DNA of 64,000 nucleotides, taken from positions 14,156-78,155 of the forward strand of contig NZ_JBDSQX010000042.1 of NCBI RefSeq assembly GCF_039929605.1. Reading direction: 5' to 3'. Made by a program: the position numbers and the translations under genes. Shown piece after piece: positions 1-8,122 of this stretch (the first letter of the stretch is position 1; each line of letters begins with the position of its first letter). A model generated the notes under the pieces. That model saw only the letters and a list, made by a program, of their open reading frames with translations. It had not been told where the DNA came from and searched no databases. The DNA comes from Pelomonas sp039929605 (GTDB lineage: Bacteria; Pseudomonadota; Gammaproteobacteria; Burkholderiales; Burkholderiaceae_C).

Positions 1-553
1 GCACGCCGATGGAGCCGACGATGGAGGCCTTGTCGACGTAGATCTCGTCTGCCGCTGCGGCGATGTAGTAGGCACCGGATGCGCACATTTCCTCGACGAC
101 GGCGTAGACCGGCTTGTCGTAGCGCTTCTTCAGCCGCTTGATCTCGTCGTAGACGATGCCCGCCTGCACCGGGCTGCCGCCGGGCGAGTTGATGCGTAGC
201 ACGACCGCTTGGGCCGCGTCGTCCTTGAAGGCGTCCCGCAGCGCGGCCAGCAGCAACTCGGCGCTGGCTTCGCTGTCCGCAGCGATCTCGCCGCGCACCT
301 CGACGAGGGCCGTGTGGGGCGTCGTCGTCGTCGCCACATGCCGGCCCTGCCACCACAGGCTGTAGATCAGCAGGGCCGCGATCAGCAGCCAGAACAGGCG
401 GAACACCGTGCGCCAGCGCCGCTCCACGCGCCGCTCGCGCAAGAAATCACGCGCCAGCTGGGCCAGCAGCGTTTCGTTGTGCGGCGTGAGCGAAGGCGGC
501 ACGCCGACGGGCTCGGGCATCGGGGGCGGCAGGGTGTCTTCGGGGAGGCTCAT
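1..553 (-). CDS. sppA: SppA-type signal peptide peptidase (S49 family), C-terminal part outside the window
   Basis: Inner-membrane serine protease that degrades cleaved signal peptides. The visible 184 residues begin MSLPEDTLPP, carry one N-terminal membrane segment (WRTVFRLFWLLIAALLIYSL, roughly residues 47-66), then the S49 beta-alpha units: LRINSPGGSP and the CASGAYYIAAAADEIY stretch typical of the family's catalytic serine region. The gene runs off the left edge, so the catalytic lysine/serine geometry cannot be fully checked. The single N-terminal anchor and short leader resemble the short SohB/SppA36-like proteins more than the tandem-domain E. coli SppA. It lies immediately downstream of the Rieske gene on the same strand (1-nt gap), suggesting one transcript. 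Confidence 0.85.
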   Translation of the reverse strand, partial: MSLPEDTLPPPMPEPVGVPPSLTPHNETLLAQLARDFLRERRVERRWRTVFRLFWLLIAALLIYSLWWQGRHVATTTTPHTALVEVRGEIAADSEASAELLLAALRDAFKDDAAQAVVLRINSPGGSPVQAGIVYDEIKRLKKRYDKPVYAVVEEMCASGAYYIAAAADEIYVDKASIVGSIGV

Positions 554-554
554 A

Positions 555-932
555 TCAGTCTTCAAAAGCGGGTTTGGTATCGCGTGTCGGCTGCCAGTAG
601 ACCTCGCCGTCGCGCTCGGTCACTTCGATCTTGGTCAAGCGGCCCCGGTTGCAGGGCCCCATCACGCACCGGCCGGTCAGCGGCTCGTAGACGGCGCCAT
701 GGATGCTGCACATGATGAAGCGCTTGTCGCCGTCCAGGAACTCGCCTTCCTGCCAGTCCATCTCGGCCGGCACATGCGCGCAACGGTTGAGGTAGGCCAC
801 GACACGGTCGTCGAAGCGCAGCGCGAAGGCCCGCACCGGCTCGCGCCACTGCAGCACGTCGAAGCTGACCGCCTTGCCACGTTCCTCCAACTCTGCGGAA
901 GCACACAGGCGCTGCGGCGACATAGCGTCCAT
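555..932 (-). CDS. Rieske [2Fe-2S] domain protein
   Basis: A 125-residue single-domain Rieske protein. The cluster ligands are visible as C-A-H and C-S-I-H separated by 21 residues, matching C-x-H...C-x2-H. A second CxxGPC-like stretch (RCVMGPCNRG) follows. There is no membrane segment or oxygenase domain, so it resembles the small ferredoxin-like Rieske proteins (NirD/BphF type) that shuttle electrons in the cytoplasm. I chose the ATG giving MDAMSPQR; a second ATG three codons later is equally possible. The open frame extends further upstream but is not protein-like there. It sits next to the S49 peptidase and two genes from rluC. The redox partner is unknown. Confidence 0.8.
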   Translation of the reverse strand: MDAMSPQRLCASAELEERGKAVSFDVLQWREPVRAFALRFDDRVVAYLNRCAHVPAEMDWQEGEFLDGDKRFIMCSIHGAVYEPLTGRCVMGPCNRGRLTKIEVTERDGEVYWQPTRDTKPAFED

Positions 933-1126
933 ATCAGCTGTCCATGACGTTGTGCGCCACGTTTGGTTCGTGGAATGGCCTTCTCGGGCCGAGCGCCGGG
1001 CCGCTCCCAAGCCGGCCCGTCCGGCGATGTGCTTGCGGCTCGATGCCGCGAGCATCGCCGTCCCCACGGGGGACCGACCAGGCACGTCCGCGTCCAGCGG
1101 CGAGGGACTGGGCGAGGGGCTTCACG

Positions 1127-1786
1127 TCAGGCATGCGCGATCAGCCAGTCGTGCAGCTCGCGCGTCGAATGCGCGATGAAGAGCGGCTTGAACTCGGCAA
1201 AGGTCTCGTGGTCATGCGCGCCGAAGCTGACCGCCACGCAGGGCGCGCCGGCATTGGCCGCCAACTGCAGGTCATGCGTCGTGTCGCCGATCATCAACGT
1301 CCGCTCGGGCTCCACGCCGAACTCGCGCATCAGCTCCAGCAGCATCTGCGGATGCGGCTTGGAGCGCGTCTCGTCGGCCGTGCGTGTGGCGTCGAACAGA
1401 TGGCCCAGCGCGCTCGACGCCAGCACGCGGTCCAGGCCCACGCGGTTCTTGCCGGTGGCTACGGCCAGCCAGTGATGGCGGGCTTTCAGTGCCTCCAGCA
1501 TCTCCAGGCTGCCGTCGAACAGCGACAGCTCGTGTTCGGAGGCCAGATAGTGATGGCGATAGCGCAGCCCCAATTCGGGGTAGCGGTCCTCGGCCAGCCC
1601 CGGCACCGCATGCTCCAGCGCGTCACGCAGGCCCAGGCCGATGACGTATTTGGCGCGCTCGAACTCGGGCTCGGGCAAACCGACGTCCACGGCGGCGCGC
1701 TGGATGCAGCGGGCGATCAGCGCGGTGGAGTCGAACAGCGTGCCGTCCCAGTCGAAGGCGATGAGGTCGAAGCGTTGGGGTCTCAT
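1127..1786 (-). CDS. HAD-family hydrolase, phosphoglycolate-phosphatase-like
   Basis: A 219-residue HAD superfamily phosphatase of the Gph/PGMB subgroup. Motif I is FDWDGTLFDS (nucleophile and acid Asp), motif II is VATGK, the lysine is in RSKPHP, and motif IV is MIGDTTHDL. The helical cap lies between motifs I and II. Substrate cannot be read from the sequence: phosphoglycolate or another small phospho-sugar is plausible. The ATG start overlaps the rluC stop as ATGA, so the two are translationally coupled. This rluC-HAD pair is common in betaproteobacteria. The 194 bp between this gene and the Rieske gene show no further coding signal. Confidence 0.85.
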   Translation of the reverse strand: MRPQRFDLIAFDWDGTLFDSTALIARCIQRAAVDVGLPEPEFERAKYVIGLGLRDALEHAVPGLAEDRYPELGLRYRHHYLASEHELSLFDGSLEMLEALKARHHWLAVATGKNRVGLDRVLASSALGHLFDATRTADETRSKPHPQMLLELMREFGVEPERTLMIGDTTHDLQLAANAGAPCVAVSFGAHDHETFAEFKPLFIAHSTRELHDWLIAHA

Positions 1787-2775
1787 GGGTTCGCGAGGTT
1801 GGCACATTCGGGCGGCAGCGGCGCTTCCAGCGTCATTTCGGCGCCCGTGGCGGGATGGACGACGCGCAGTTGGCGGGCATGCAGGAACATACGATCAAAT
1901 TTTGCCGGCCCGCGCGCCAACTCCCGGTTGCGCTCGAAGTCGCCGTACTTCGGGTCGCCAACGATGGCGTGGCCCGCCTGCTGCAGGTGGACGCGGATCT
2001 GGTGGGTGCGGCCCGTCTTGATGGTCACGTCGAGCAGGCTGAACTGCGGCGTTCTCTGCACGACCTTGACGAGGCTGATCGAGCGCTTGGCGTCTTCCTC
2101 CTCCGCCTTGCCCGGCCGCACCCACCGCTCCCCGTCGCCGCCGACGAACTTGACCAGCGGCACGTCGATGACCTTGAGCTTGGCCGGCCAGTCGCCCCAG
2201 ACCAGGGCGGCATAGGTCTTGCCCGTCTCGCGCTCGCGCAGTTGGTCCTGCAGCGCTACCAGCGCGCTGCGCTTCTTGGCGATCATCAGGAGGCCGGAGG
2301 TTTCCTTGTCGAGCCGGTGCACCAGTTCCAGGAACTTGGCTGTTGGCCGCGCGCGGCGCAACTGCTCGATGACGCCGAAGCTCACGCCCGAGCCGCCGTG
2401 CACCGCCACGCCGGCCGGCTTGTCGATGACCAGCAGGTGGTCGTCCTCGAACACGACCGGGAACTCGCGCGGCGGCGCTTCGGGCTGGGCGGCGCGCTCG
2501 GGCAGGCGCACGGGCGGGATGCGCACCTCGTCGCCGATCTCCAGCCGTGTGTCGGCCTGGGCGCGGCCCTTGTTGACCCGCACTTCACCCGCGCGGATGA
2601 CGCGGTAGACATGCGTCTTGGGCACGCCCTTGAGTTCGCGCAGCAGAAAGTTATCCAGCCGCTGCCCGGCGGAGCCTTCGTCCACCGTCACCCGCCTGAC
2701 CGCCGGAGCCGCTGCCGGGGGAGGGGTTTGCGTGGTGGCGGGCGGCGATGGAGCTGCCTCTATAATCCTTTTCAC
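1783..2775 (-). CDS. rluC: 23S rRNA pseudouridine synthase RluC (955/2504/2580-type)
   Basis: RluA-family pseudouridine synthase, 330 residues from the chosen start. An N-terminal S4 RNA-binding domain (RLDNFLLRELKGVPKTHVY..., about residues 30-85) precedes the catalytic domain with the signature HRLDKETSGLL, whose Asp is the catalytic nucleophile. Established for RluC: isomerises three uridines of 23S rRNA. The open frame extends upstream, but the protein-like part begins VKRIIEAAP, so a GTG start is inferred (another GTG is directly upstream). It is divergent from rne, an arrangement conserved in betaproteobacteria, and overlaps the downstream HAD phosphatase by ATGA. Confidence 0.9.
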   Translation of the reverse strand: MKRIIEAAPSPPATTQTPPPAAAPAVRRVTVDEGSAGQRLDNFLLRELKGVPKTHVYRVIRAGEVRVNKGRAQADTRLEIGDEVRIPPVRLPERAAQPEAPPREFPVVFEDDHLLVIDKPAGVAVHGGSGVSFGVIEQLRRARPTAKFLELVHRLDKETSGLLMIAKKRSALVALQDQLRERETGKTYAALVWGDWPAKLKVIDVPLVKFVGGDGERWVRPGKAEEEDAKRSISLVKVVQRTPQFSLLDVTIKTGRTHQIRVHLQQAGHAIVGDPKYGDFERNRELARGPAKFDRMFLHARQLRVVHPATGAEMTLEAPLPPECANLANP

Positions 2776-3386
2776 CACGTTGTTGCCGTAAGTATTTGAT
2801 TTGCTTGATTTTAGCGGCGGTAACGTGCGGTCAACGGGCGAAAGCCCGGCGGCCACAGGCGATGCAACGCGAACGATGGCCGGCAGGTTCCCTCCCTGTG
2901 TGAGTGAACGGCCCGCTGACAGACGCGGCAGAGCGATGACACAAGAACCCGCGAGCCCCGCTGCTTTTGATTGTTTCGAAGGCACACGGCGCCCGCAGAC
3001 AACAAGGTTTCCATGGCGACAGAGCGCCTGGCCCTCCGGCCAAGTGAGCTGTCACCAGCGTCCAGCAGCCCACGCAGATGAGCATGCCCCTCCCCCCACA
3101 CGCACCCCAGCGGCCCCGGCTTGATGCCGGCGTGGCCGCCCTGACCCGGCCTATGGCTGGGCGGGTGCGCGCGGGAGCCGGCAGCTCGGCTCGCTTGAGT
3201 GCTGCTGCGGCGCACGCGCCAACGCCGACTGCACGCTGACCCCCCGGTCAGTTGCGCTTTCGGTCCAGGGCGATTCCTTCCTCGGTTCTTCTCGTCGCCC
3301 GTGCATCTTGAGCTGCTCTCGGGCAGCGCGATGAACGTGCGCGTTTTGCGGCGGCTGATGCCCCCCGGCGCGCGAGGAGTGATGAC
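2776..3386. promoter_or_regulatory. Divergent rluC-rne intergenic region with long rne 5' leader
   Basis: This 611-bp stretch has no convincing gene. It separates two divergent genes and must contain both promoters and the RNase E leader. For rne, a clear ribosome-binding site (GAGGAG) lies 8 nt before ATG. In E. coli the long rne 5' UTR mediates autoregulation by RNase E cleavage; the comparable length here suggests, but does not show, the same. Several GC-rich inverted segments are present near 3100-3200. I could not pick an rne promoter with confidence. Confidence 0.5.
2808..2834 (-). promoter_or_regulatory. Candidate sigma-70 promoter for rluC
   Basis: Reading the minus strand, TTGACC (-35 like, 2829-2834) is followed after 15 nt by TAAAAT (-10 like, 2808-2813), 33 nt upstream of the inferred GTG start of rluC. 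The spacer is shorter than the 17-nt optimum, so this is a weak call. Confidence 0.3.
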
Positions 3387-6353
3387 ATGAAACGCATGCT
3401 GATCAATGCGACGCAGCCGGAAGAGCGGCGCCTCGCAATCGTTGATGGCCAGAAGCTGCTGGACTTCGAGACCGAAATCGAAGGCCGCGAGCAGCGCAAG
3501 GGCAACATCTACAAGGCCGTCGTGACGCGGGTCGAGCCCTCGCTCGAAGCCTGCTTCGTCGACTACGGCGAGGACCGCCACGGCTTCCTGCCGTTCAAGG
3601 AAATCTCGCGCCAGTTCTTCCGCGAAGGCACCGACGTCAAGAACGCGACCATCAAGGACGCGATCAAGGAAGGCCAGGAGTTGCTGGTCCAGGTCGAGAA
3701 GGAAGAGCGCGGCAACAAGGGCGCGGCGCTGACCACCTTCGTGTCGCTGGCCGGCCGCTACCTCGTGCTGATGCCCAACAACCCGCGCGGTGGTGGCGTC
3801 AGCCGCCGCATCGAGGGTGAGGATCGCGAGGAGCTCAAGGAGAACCTCGACCAGCTCGAGTACCCCAAGGGCATGTCGCTCATCGCCCGCACCGCCGGCA
3901 TCGGCCGCACGGCGCCCGAGCTGCAGTGGGACTTGAACTACATGCTCAAGCTCTGGACCGCGATCGACGACGCGGCCAAGGGTGGCAAGGGCGCCTACCT
4001 GATCTATCAGGAAAGCAGCCTCGTGATCCGCGCGATCCGCGACTACTTCACCTCGGACATCGGCGAGATCCTGATCGACACGGACGACCTGTACGAGCAG
4101 GCCAGCCAGTTCATGAACCACGTGATGCCCGACCAAGGCCATCGCGTGAAGCGCTACCGCGACGACGCGCCGCTGTTCAGCCGCTTCCAGATCGAGCACC
4201 AGATCGAAACGGCGCACAGCCGCACGGTCAACCTGCCCTCGGGCGGCGCCATCGTCATTGACCACACCGAAGCGCTGGTGTCCGTCGACGTGAACTCGGC
4301 CCGCTCGACCCGTGGCACCGACATCGAAGAGACGGCCACCCGCACCAACCTCGAAGCGGCCGACGAGATAGCCCGCCAGATGCGCCTGCGCGACCTGGGC
4401 GGCCTCATCGTTGTCGACTTCATCGACATGGAGGAGAGCAAGAACCGCCGTGACGTGGAACAGCGCCTGCGCGATGCGCTGCGCAGCGACCGCGCCCGCG
4501 TGCAGTTCGCCTCCATCAGCAAGTTCGGCCTGCTCGAAATGAGCCGCCAGCGCCTGCGCCCGGCGCTGAGCGAAGGCAATCACATCACCTGCCCGCGCTG
4601 CAACGGCACCGGCCATATCCGCGACACCGAGTCCTCGGCGCTGCAGATCCTGCGCATGGTTCAGGAAGAGGCGCTGAAGGACAACACGGCCGCTGTGCAT
4701 GTGCAGGTGCCGGTCGAGGTGACGAGCTTCCTGCTGAACGAGAAGCGCACCGAGATAACCAAGATCGAGCTGAAGCAGCGCGTGACCGTGCTGATGGTGC
4801 CCAACAAGCACCTCGAAACGCCGAACTACAAGCTGGAACGCCTGCGCCACGACGACCCGCGTCTGGAGAACCTGCAGGCCAGCTACACGATGATCGAAGA
4901 GCCGACCGACGAGGTCGGCATCACGCGCCGTGGCGACGTCGAGAAGAAGAACCGCCAGGAGCCGGTCATCAAGGGCATCCTGCCCGAGCCCGCGCCGATG
5001 CCGGTGGCAGCGCCCGCGCCCGCGCCGGTGGTGGCCGCACCCGCACCGGCGCCCGTCGTGGCGCCCACGCCGGCACCCGAGTCCAAGGGCTTCTTCAGCC
5101 GCCTGTTCGGCAGCATCTTCGGTGGCGGAGCCGCCGCGCCGGCACCGGTGGCCGCTGTCGAGGCGCCCGCGCCGGCCGCTGGCACGACCGACAAGCCCAA
5201 GCGCGAAGGTGGCCGTGACGGCCGCGGCCGCGACGGTGGCCGCCGTGGTGAACGCGGTGAGCGCGGCGAGCGTGGACAGGGCGGCCAAGGTGGTCGCCGT
5301 GACGGCAAACCGCAGGAAGCCCGTGGCGACCGTGGTGATCGCCCAGAGCGCGGTGACCGCAAGCCGCGTGGCGAGGGTGGCGACAAGCCCGAACAGCAAG
5401 CGCAACGCCCCGAGCGCGCCGAGCGTGGTGAGCGCCAGGAACGCCCGGATCGCCAGGAACGCGGCGATCGTGGTGAGCGCCGCCCGCGCGGTGATCGCCC
5501 GGAGAAGGCGCCTGTCGACGCCGCCCTGGCGTTGAATGCACCGCTGACCGAAGACCAGGCTGCCCTCCACGACGCGCCGCCCGCCTTCGTCGACAGCCAG
5601 GCCGAAGCCGGCCTGCCGCAGACCGGTGACACGCCGGCCGGCGAAGATCGCCAGGGCCGTGGCCGCCGCCGCCGCCGTGGTGGCCGCGACAAGGGTGACG
5701 AGCAAGGCACGACGGCCGGCGATGAAGCCGCGCCGGAAGGCACCGCCCCGGCCCCTGCGGAAACCTCCGGCGACGCCGTGGCCGCCGACGCAGCACCCGC
5801 TGCCGAAGGCGACGACGCAGGCGAAGGCCGCGAGAGGAGCCGCCGCGGTGGCCGCAATCGCAACCGCAACCGCCGCGAGGAAGGCGCCGTCGACGGCCAG
5901 GAAGCCCCGGCCGTTGAAGGCGCTGCTGTCGCTGCAGAAGCTACTGCGGAAGTTGCGACCGAAGCCACCGCCCCGACCCAGGGCTCGCTGATCGAGAACG
6001 CGATGGCTGGCACTCAACCGCCGGTACAGGTCCAGGCGCCGGCGCCAGCACCCGCACCGGTGTTGGCTCCGCCGCCGCCCGCACCGACACCGGCACCGAC
6101 ACCCGCCCCGGTCGTCGAAGCCTTCAAGCTGCCGCTGAGTGACCTGCACGCCGTTGCCGAAGGTGCCGGCCTGAGCTGGGTCAACTCCGACGCCGACAAG
6201 ATCGCTGCCGTCCAGGCCGCCATTGCGGCGGAGGCGGCACCGGCGCCGCTGGGCCGTGCGCCCGCAGCGGTTGCCGTGGTCGACGAGGGCCCGCTGGTGC
6301 TCGTCGAAACCCGCAAGGACCTGAGCCAGGTGAAGCTGCCTTTCGAGGCCTGA
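3387..6353 (+). CDS. rne: Ribonuclease E
   Basis: Essential endoribonuclease for mRNA decay and rRNA/tRNA processing, and the scaffold of the degradosome. 988 residues. The N-terminal half (about 1-510) holds the S1 domain (about 36-120), the 5'-sensor/RNase H-like region and the DNase I-like site. Its metal-binding Asp residues are D301 (VSVDVNSA) and D344 (VVDFIDME), and the Zn-link cysteines are C402 and C405 (CPRCNGTGH). All four are offset by exactly two from the E. coli numbers. The C-terminal half is low complexity: Pro/Ala linkers, a long Arg/Gly-rich RNA-binding stretch (about 600-720) and a conserved-looking tail ending KLPFEA. Start MKRMLINATQ has a good Shine-Dalgarno sequence. 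A hairpin terminator follows. Confidence 0.97.
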   Translation: MKRMLINATQPEERRLAIVDGQKLLDFETEIEGREQRKGNIYKAVVTRVEPSLEACFVDYGEDRHGFLPFKEISRQFFREGTDVKNATIKDAIKEGQELLVQVEKEERGNKGAALTTFVSLAGRYLVLMPNNPRGGGVSRRIEGEDREELKENLDQLEYPKGMSLIARTAGIGRTAPELQWDLNYMLKLWTAIDDAAKGGKGAYLIYQESSLVIRAIRDYFTSDIGEILIDTDDLYEQASQFMNHVMPDQGHRVKRYRDDAPLFSRFQIEHQIETAHSRTVNLPSGGAIVIDHTEALVSVDVNSARSTRGTDIEETATRTNLEAADEIARQMRLRDLGGLIVVDFIDMEESKNRRDVEQRLRDALRSDRARVQFASISKFGLLEMSRQRLRPALSEGNHITCPRCNGTGHIRDTESSALQILRMVQEEALKDNTAAVHVQVPVEVTSFLLNEKRTEITKIELKQRVTVLMVPNKHLETPNYKLERLRHDDPRLENLQASYTMIEEPTDEVGITRRGDVEKKNRQEPVIKGILPEPAPMPVAAPAPAPVVAAPAPAPVVAPTPAPESKGFFSRLFGSIFGGGAAAPAPVAAVEAPAPAAGTTDKPKREGGRDGRGRDGGRRGERGERGERGQGGQGGRRDGKPQEARGDRGDRPERGDRKPRGEGGDKPEQQAQRPERAERGERQERPDRQERGDRGERRPRGDRPEKAPVDAALALNAPLTEDQAALHDAPPAFVDSQAEAGLPQTGDTPAGEDRQGRGRRRRRGGRDKGDEQGTTAGDEAAPEGTAPAPAETSGDAVAADAAPAAEGDDAGEGRERSRRGGRNRNRNRREEGAVDGQEAPAVEGAAVAAEATAEVATEATAPTQGSLIENAMAGTQPPVQVQAPAPAPAPVLAPPPPAPTPAPTPAPVVEAFKLPLSDLHAVAEGAGLSWVNSDADKIAAVQAAIAAEAAPAPLGRAPAAVAVVDEGPLVLVETRKDLSQVKLPFEA

Positions 6354-6387
6354 TCAAGGCCTGACCGCCCCGTTCTGCCCCCCACGA

Positions 6388-6424
6388 AACGCCGCCGGCC
6401 ACAAGCCGCGCGGCGTTTTCTCTT
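6388..6424 (+). terminator. Rho-independent terminator after rne
   Basis: A perfect 8-bp stem AACGCCGC / GCGGCGTT (6388-6395 with 6410-6417), 14-nt loop, followed by a T-rich run, 34 bp after the rne stop. Confidence 0.8.
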
Positions 6425-6444
6425 AGCCCAACCCCAAGGCTTCC

Positions 6445-7974
6445 ATGACGACCACCGCCACCGCAGCCAAGATGCCGCCGCAGATCCCCTACATCATTGG
6501 CAACGAGGGGTGCGAGCGCTTCAGCTTCTACGGCATGCGCAACATCCTGACGGTGTTCATGATGACCAGCCTGCTGCTGGCCATCCCTGAGGACATGCGC
6601 AAGGCCGAGGCCAAGGAGGTGTTCCACACCTTTGTCATCGGCGTCTACTTTTTTCCGCTGCTGGGCGGCTGGCTGGCCGACCGCTTCTTCGGCAAGTACC
6701 CGACGATCTTCTGGTTCAGCGTCATCTACTGCGCGGGCCACGCCTGCCTGTCGATCTTCGAGAACAACCTGAAGGGCTTCTACTTCGGCCTCTTCCTGAT
6801 CTCGCTGGGCTCGGGCGGCATCAAGCCGCTGGTGAGCAGCTTCGTCGGCGACCAGTTCGACAAGAGCAACCGCTCGATGGCGCAGAAGGTCTACGACGCC
6901 TTCTACTGGATCATCAATTTCGGCAGCTTCTTCGCGTCGCTGCTGATGCCCGTCATCCTGAAGAACTACGGCGCCAGCGTCGCTTTCGGCCTGCCGGGCC
7001 TGCTGATGGGCCTGGCGACGCTGATCCTGTGGAGCGGCCGCAAGAAGTACCTCCACCAGCCGGCGCGCGGCGCCAACCCGCACAACTTCCTGAAGGTGGT
7101 GTGGACGGCGCTGAAGGGCGGTGGCCTGGGGATGGCCGTCGCGGCGCTGGGGCTGCTGCTGGCGGCCTACGCCCTGAGCGAGATGACCAGCCTGGGGCTG
7201 GTCGCCGCCGTCTGCCTGGCGCTGGTGCTGGTGATGGGGTTCGGCGGCGTCGGCGCGTGGCTGCAACTGGACAGCGCGCGTGGCGTGCACCCCGACGAAG
7301 CCGTGGACGGCGTGCGCGCCGTGCTGCGCGTGCTGGTGCTGTTTGCGCTGGTGACGCCGTTCTGGTCCCTCTTCGACCAGAAGGCCTCGACCTGGGTGCT
7401 GCAGGCCGACCAGATGGCCAAGCCCGCCTGGTTCCAGTCGTCCATGATGCAGGCGCTGAACCCGCTGCTGGTGATGATCCTCATCCCCCTCAACAACCTG
7501 GTGCTCTACCCCGCGCTGCAGCGCATGGGCTTGCGGGTGACGGCGCTGAGGCGCATGGGCGTGGGCATCGCGCTGGCCGGCGCGGCCTGGATCGTCGCGG
7601 GCGTGCTGCAGCTGTGGCTGGACGAAGGCTCGACGGTCAGCATCGTCTGGCAGATGCTGCCCTACGCGCTGCTAACGCTGGGCGAGGTGTTGGTCTCGGC
7701 CACGGGGCTGGAGTTCGCCTACAGCCAGGCGCCGCTGTCCATGAAGGGCACCATCATGAGCTTCTGGAACCTGTCTGTGACGGTGGGCAACCTGTGGGTG
7801 CTGCTGTCCAACGTCAGCGTGAAGAGCCCGGGGGCGCTGGCGGCGATCAAGTCCACCGGCTACAGCGAGACGGCCTGCCTAATGTTCTTCTTCGCCGGCT
7901 TCGCGCTGGTGGCGGCGCTGCTGTTCGCGCTGGTGGCGCGGCGCTACCCGATGCAGGACAACTATCGAGGCTAA
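6445..7974 (+). CDS. POT/PTR-family proton-dependent peptide transporter
   Basis: A 509-residue inner-membrane symporter of the proton-dependent oligopeptide transporter family (MFS fold). The N-terminal ExxER-F proton-coupling motif is present as NEGCERFSFYGMR in the first helix. About 12-14 hydrophobic segments follow, including FVIGVYFFPLLGGWLADRFF and the family signature region GLFLISLGSGGIKP. Probable substrates are di- and tripeptides, but specificity cannot be read. It stands alone: it has its own start 24 bp after the rne terminator and no co-oriented partner within 148 bp downstream. Confidence 0.9.
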   Translation: MTTTATAAKMPPQIPYIIGNEGCERFSFYGMRNILTVFMMTSLLLAIPEDMRKAEAKEVFHTFVIGVYFFPLLGGWLADRFFGKYPTIFWFSVIYCAGHACLSIFENNLKGFYFGLFLISLGSGGIKPLVSSFVGDQFDKSNRSMAQKVYDAFYWIINFGSFFASLLMPVILKNYGASVAFGLPGLLMGLATLILWSGRKKYLHQPARGANPHNFLKVVWTALKGGGLGMAVAALGLLLAAYALSEMTSLGLVAAVCLALVLVMGFGGVGAWLQLDSARGVHPDEAVDGVRAVLRVLVLFALVTPFWSLFDQKASTWVLQADQMAKPAWFQSSMMQALNPLLVMILIPLNNLVLYPALQRMGLRVTALRRMGVGIALAGAAWIVAGVLQLWLDEGSTVSIVWQMLPYALLTLGEVLVSATGLEFAYSQAPLSMKGTIMSFWNLSVTVGNLWVLLSNVSVKSPGALAAIKSTGYSETACLMFFFAGFALVAALLFALVARRYPMQDNYRG

Positions 7975-8122
7975 CTTGCCGGTGATGCTGTCGCCGTGCC
8001 CGAGGCCGGCCGTGCGGAGTCTCGAGCGCGGGGCGATCAATGATCGGCAATTCAGGTGATCAAAGCGACCACGGGAGCCCCATACTGGTGGGCGAACCGC
8101 ACACGAACCTGAAAGGTCTCTG

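Noticed and set aside
2811..6149. 1112-codon open frame on the strand opposite rne
   Set aside because: Shadow of the high-GC rne codons: low-complexity Ala/Arg/Gly/Val composition, no family features, and fully antisense to an unmistakable RNase E.
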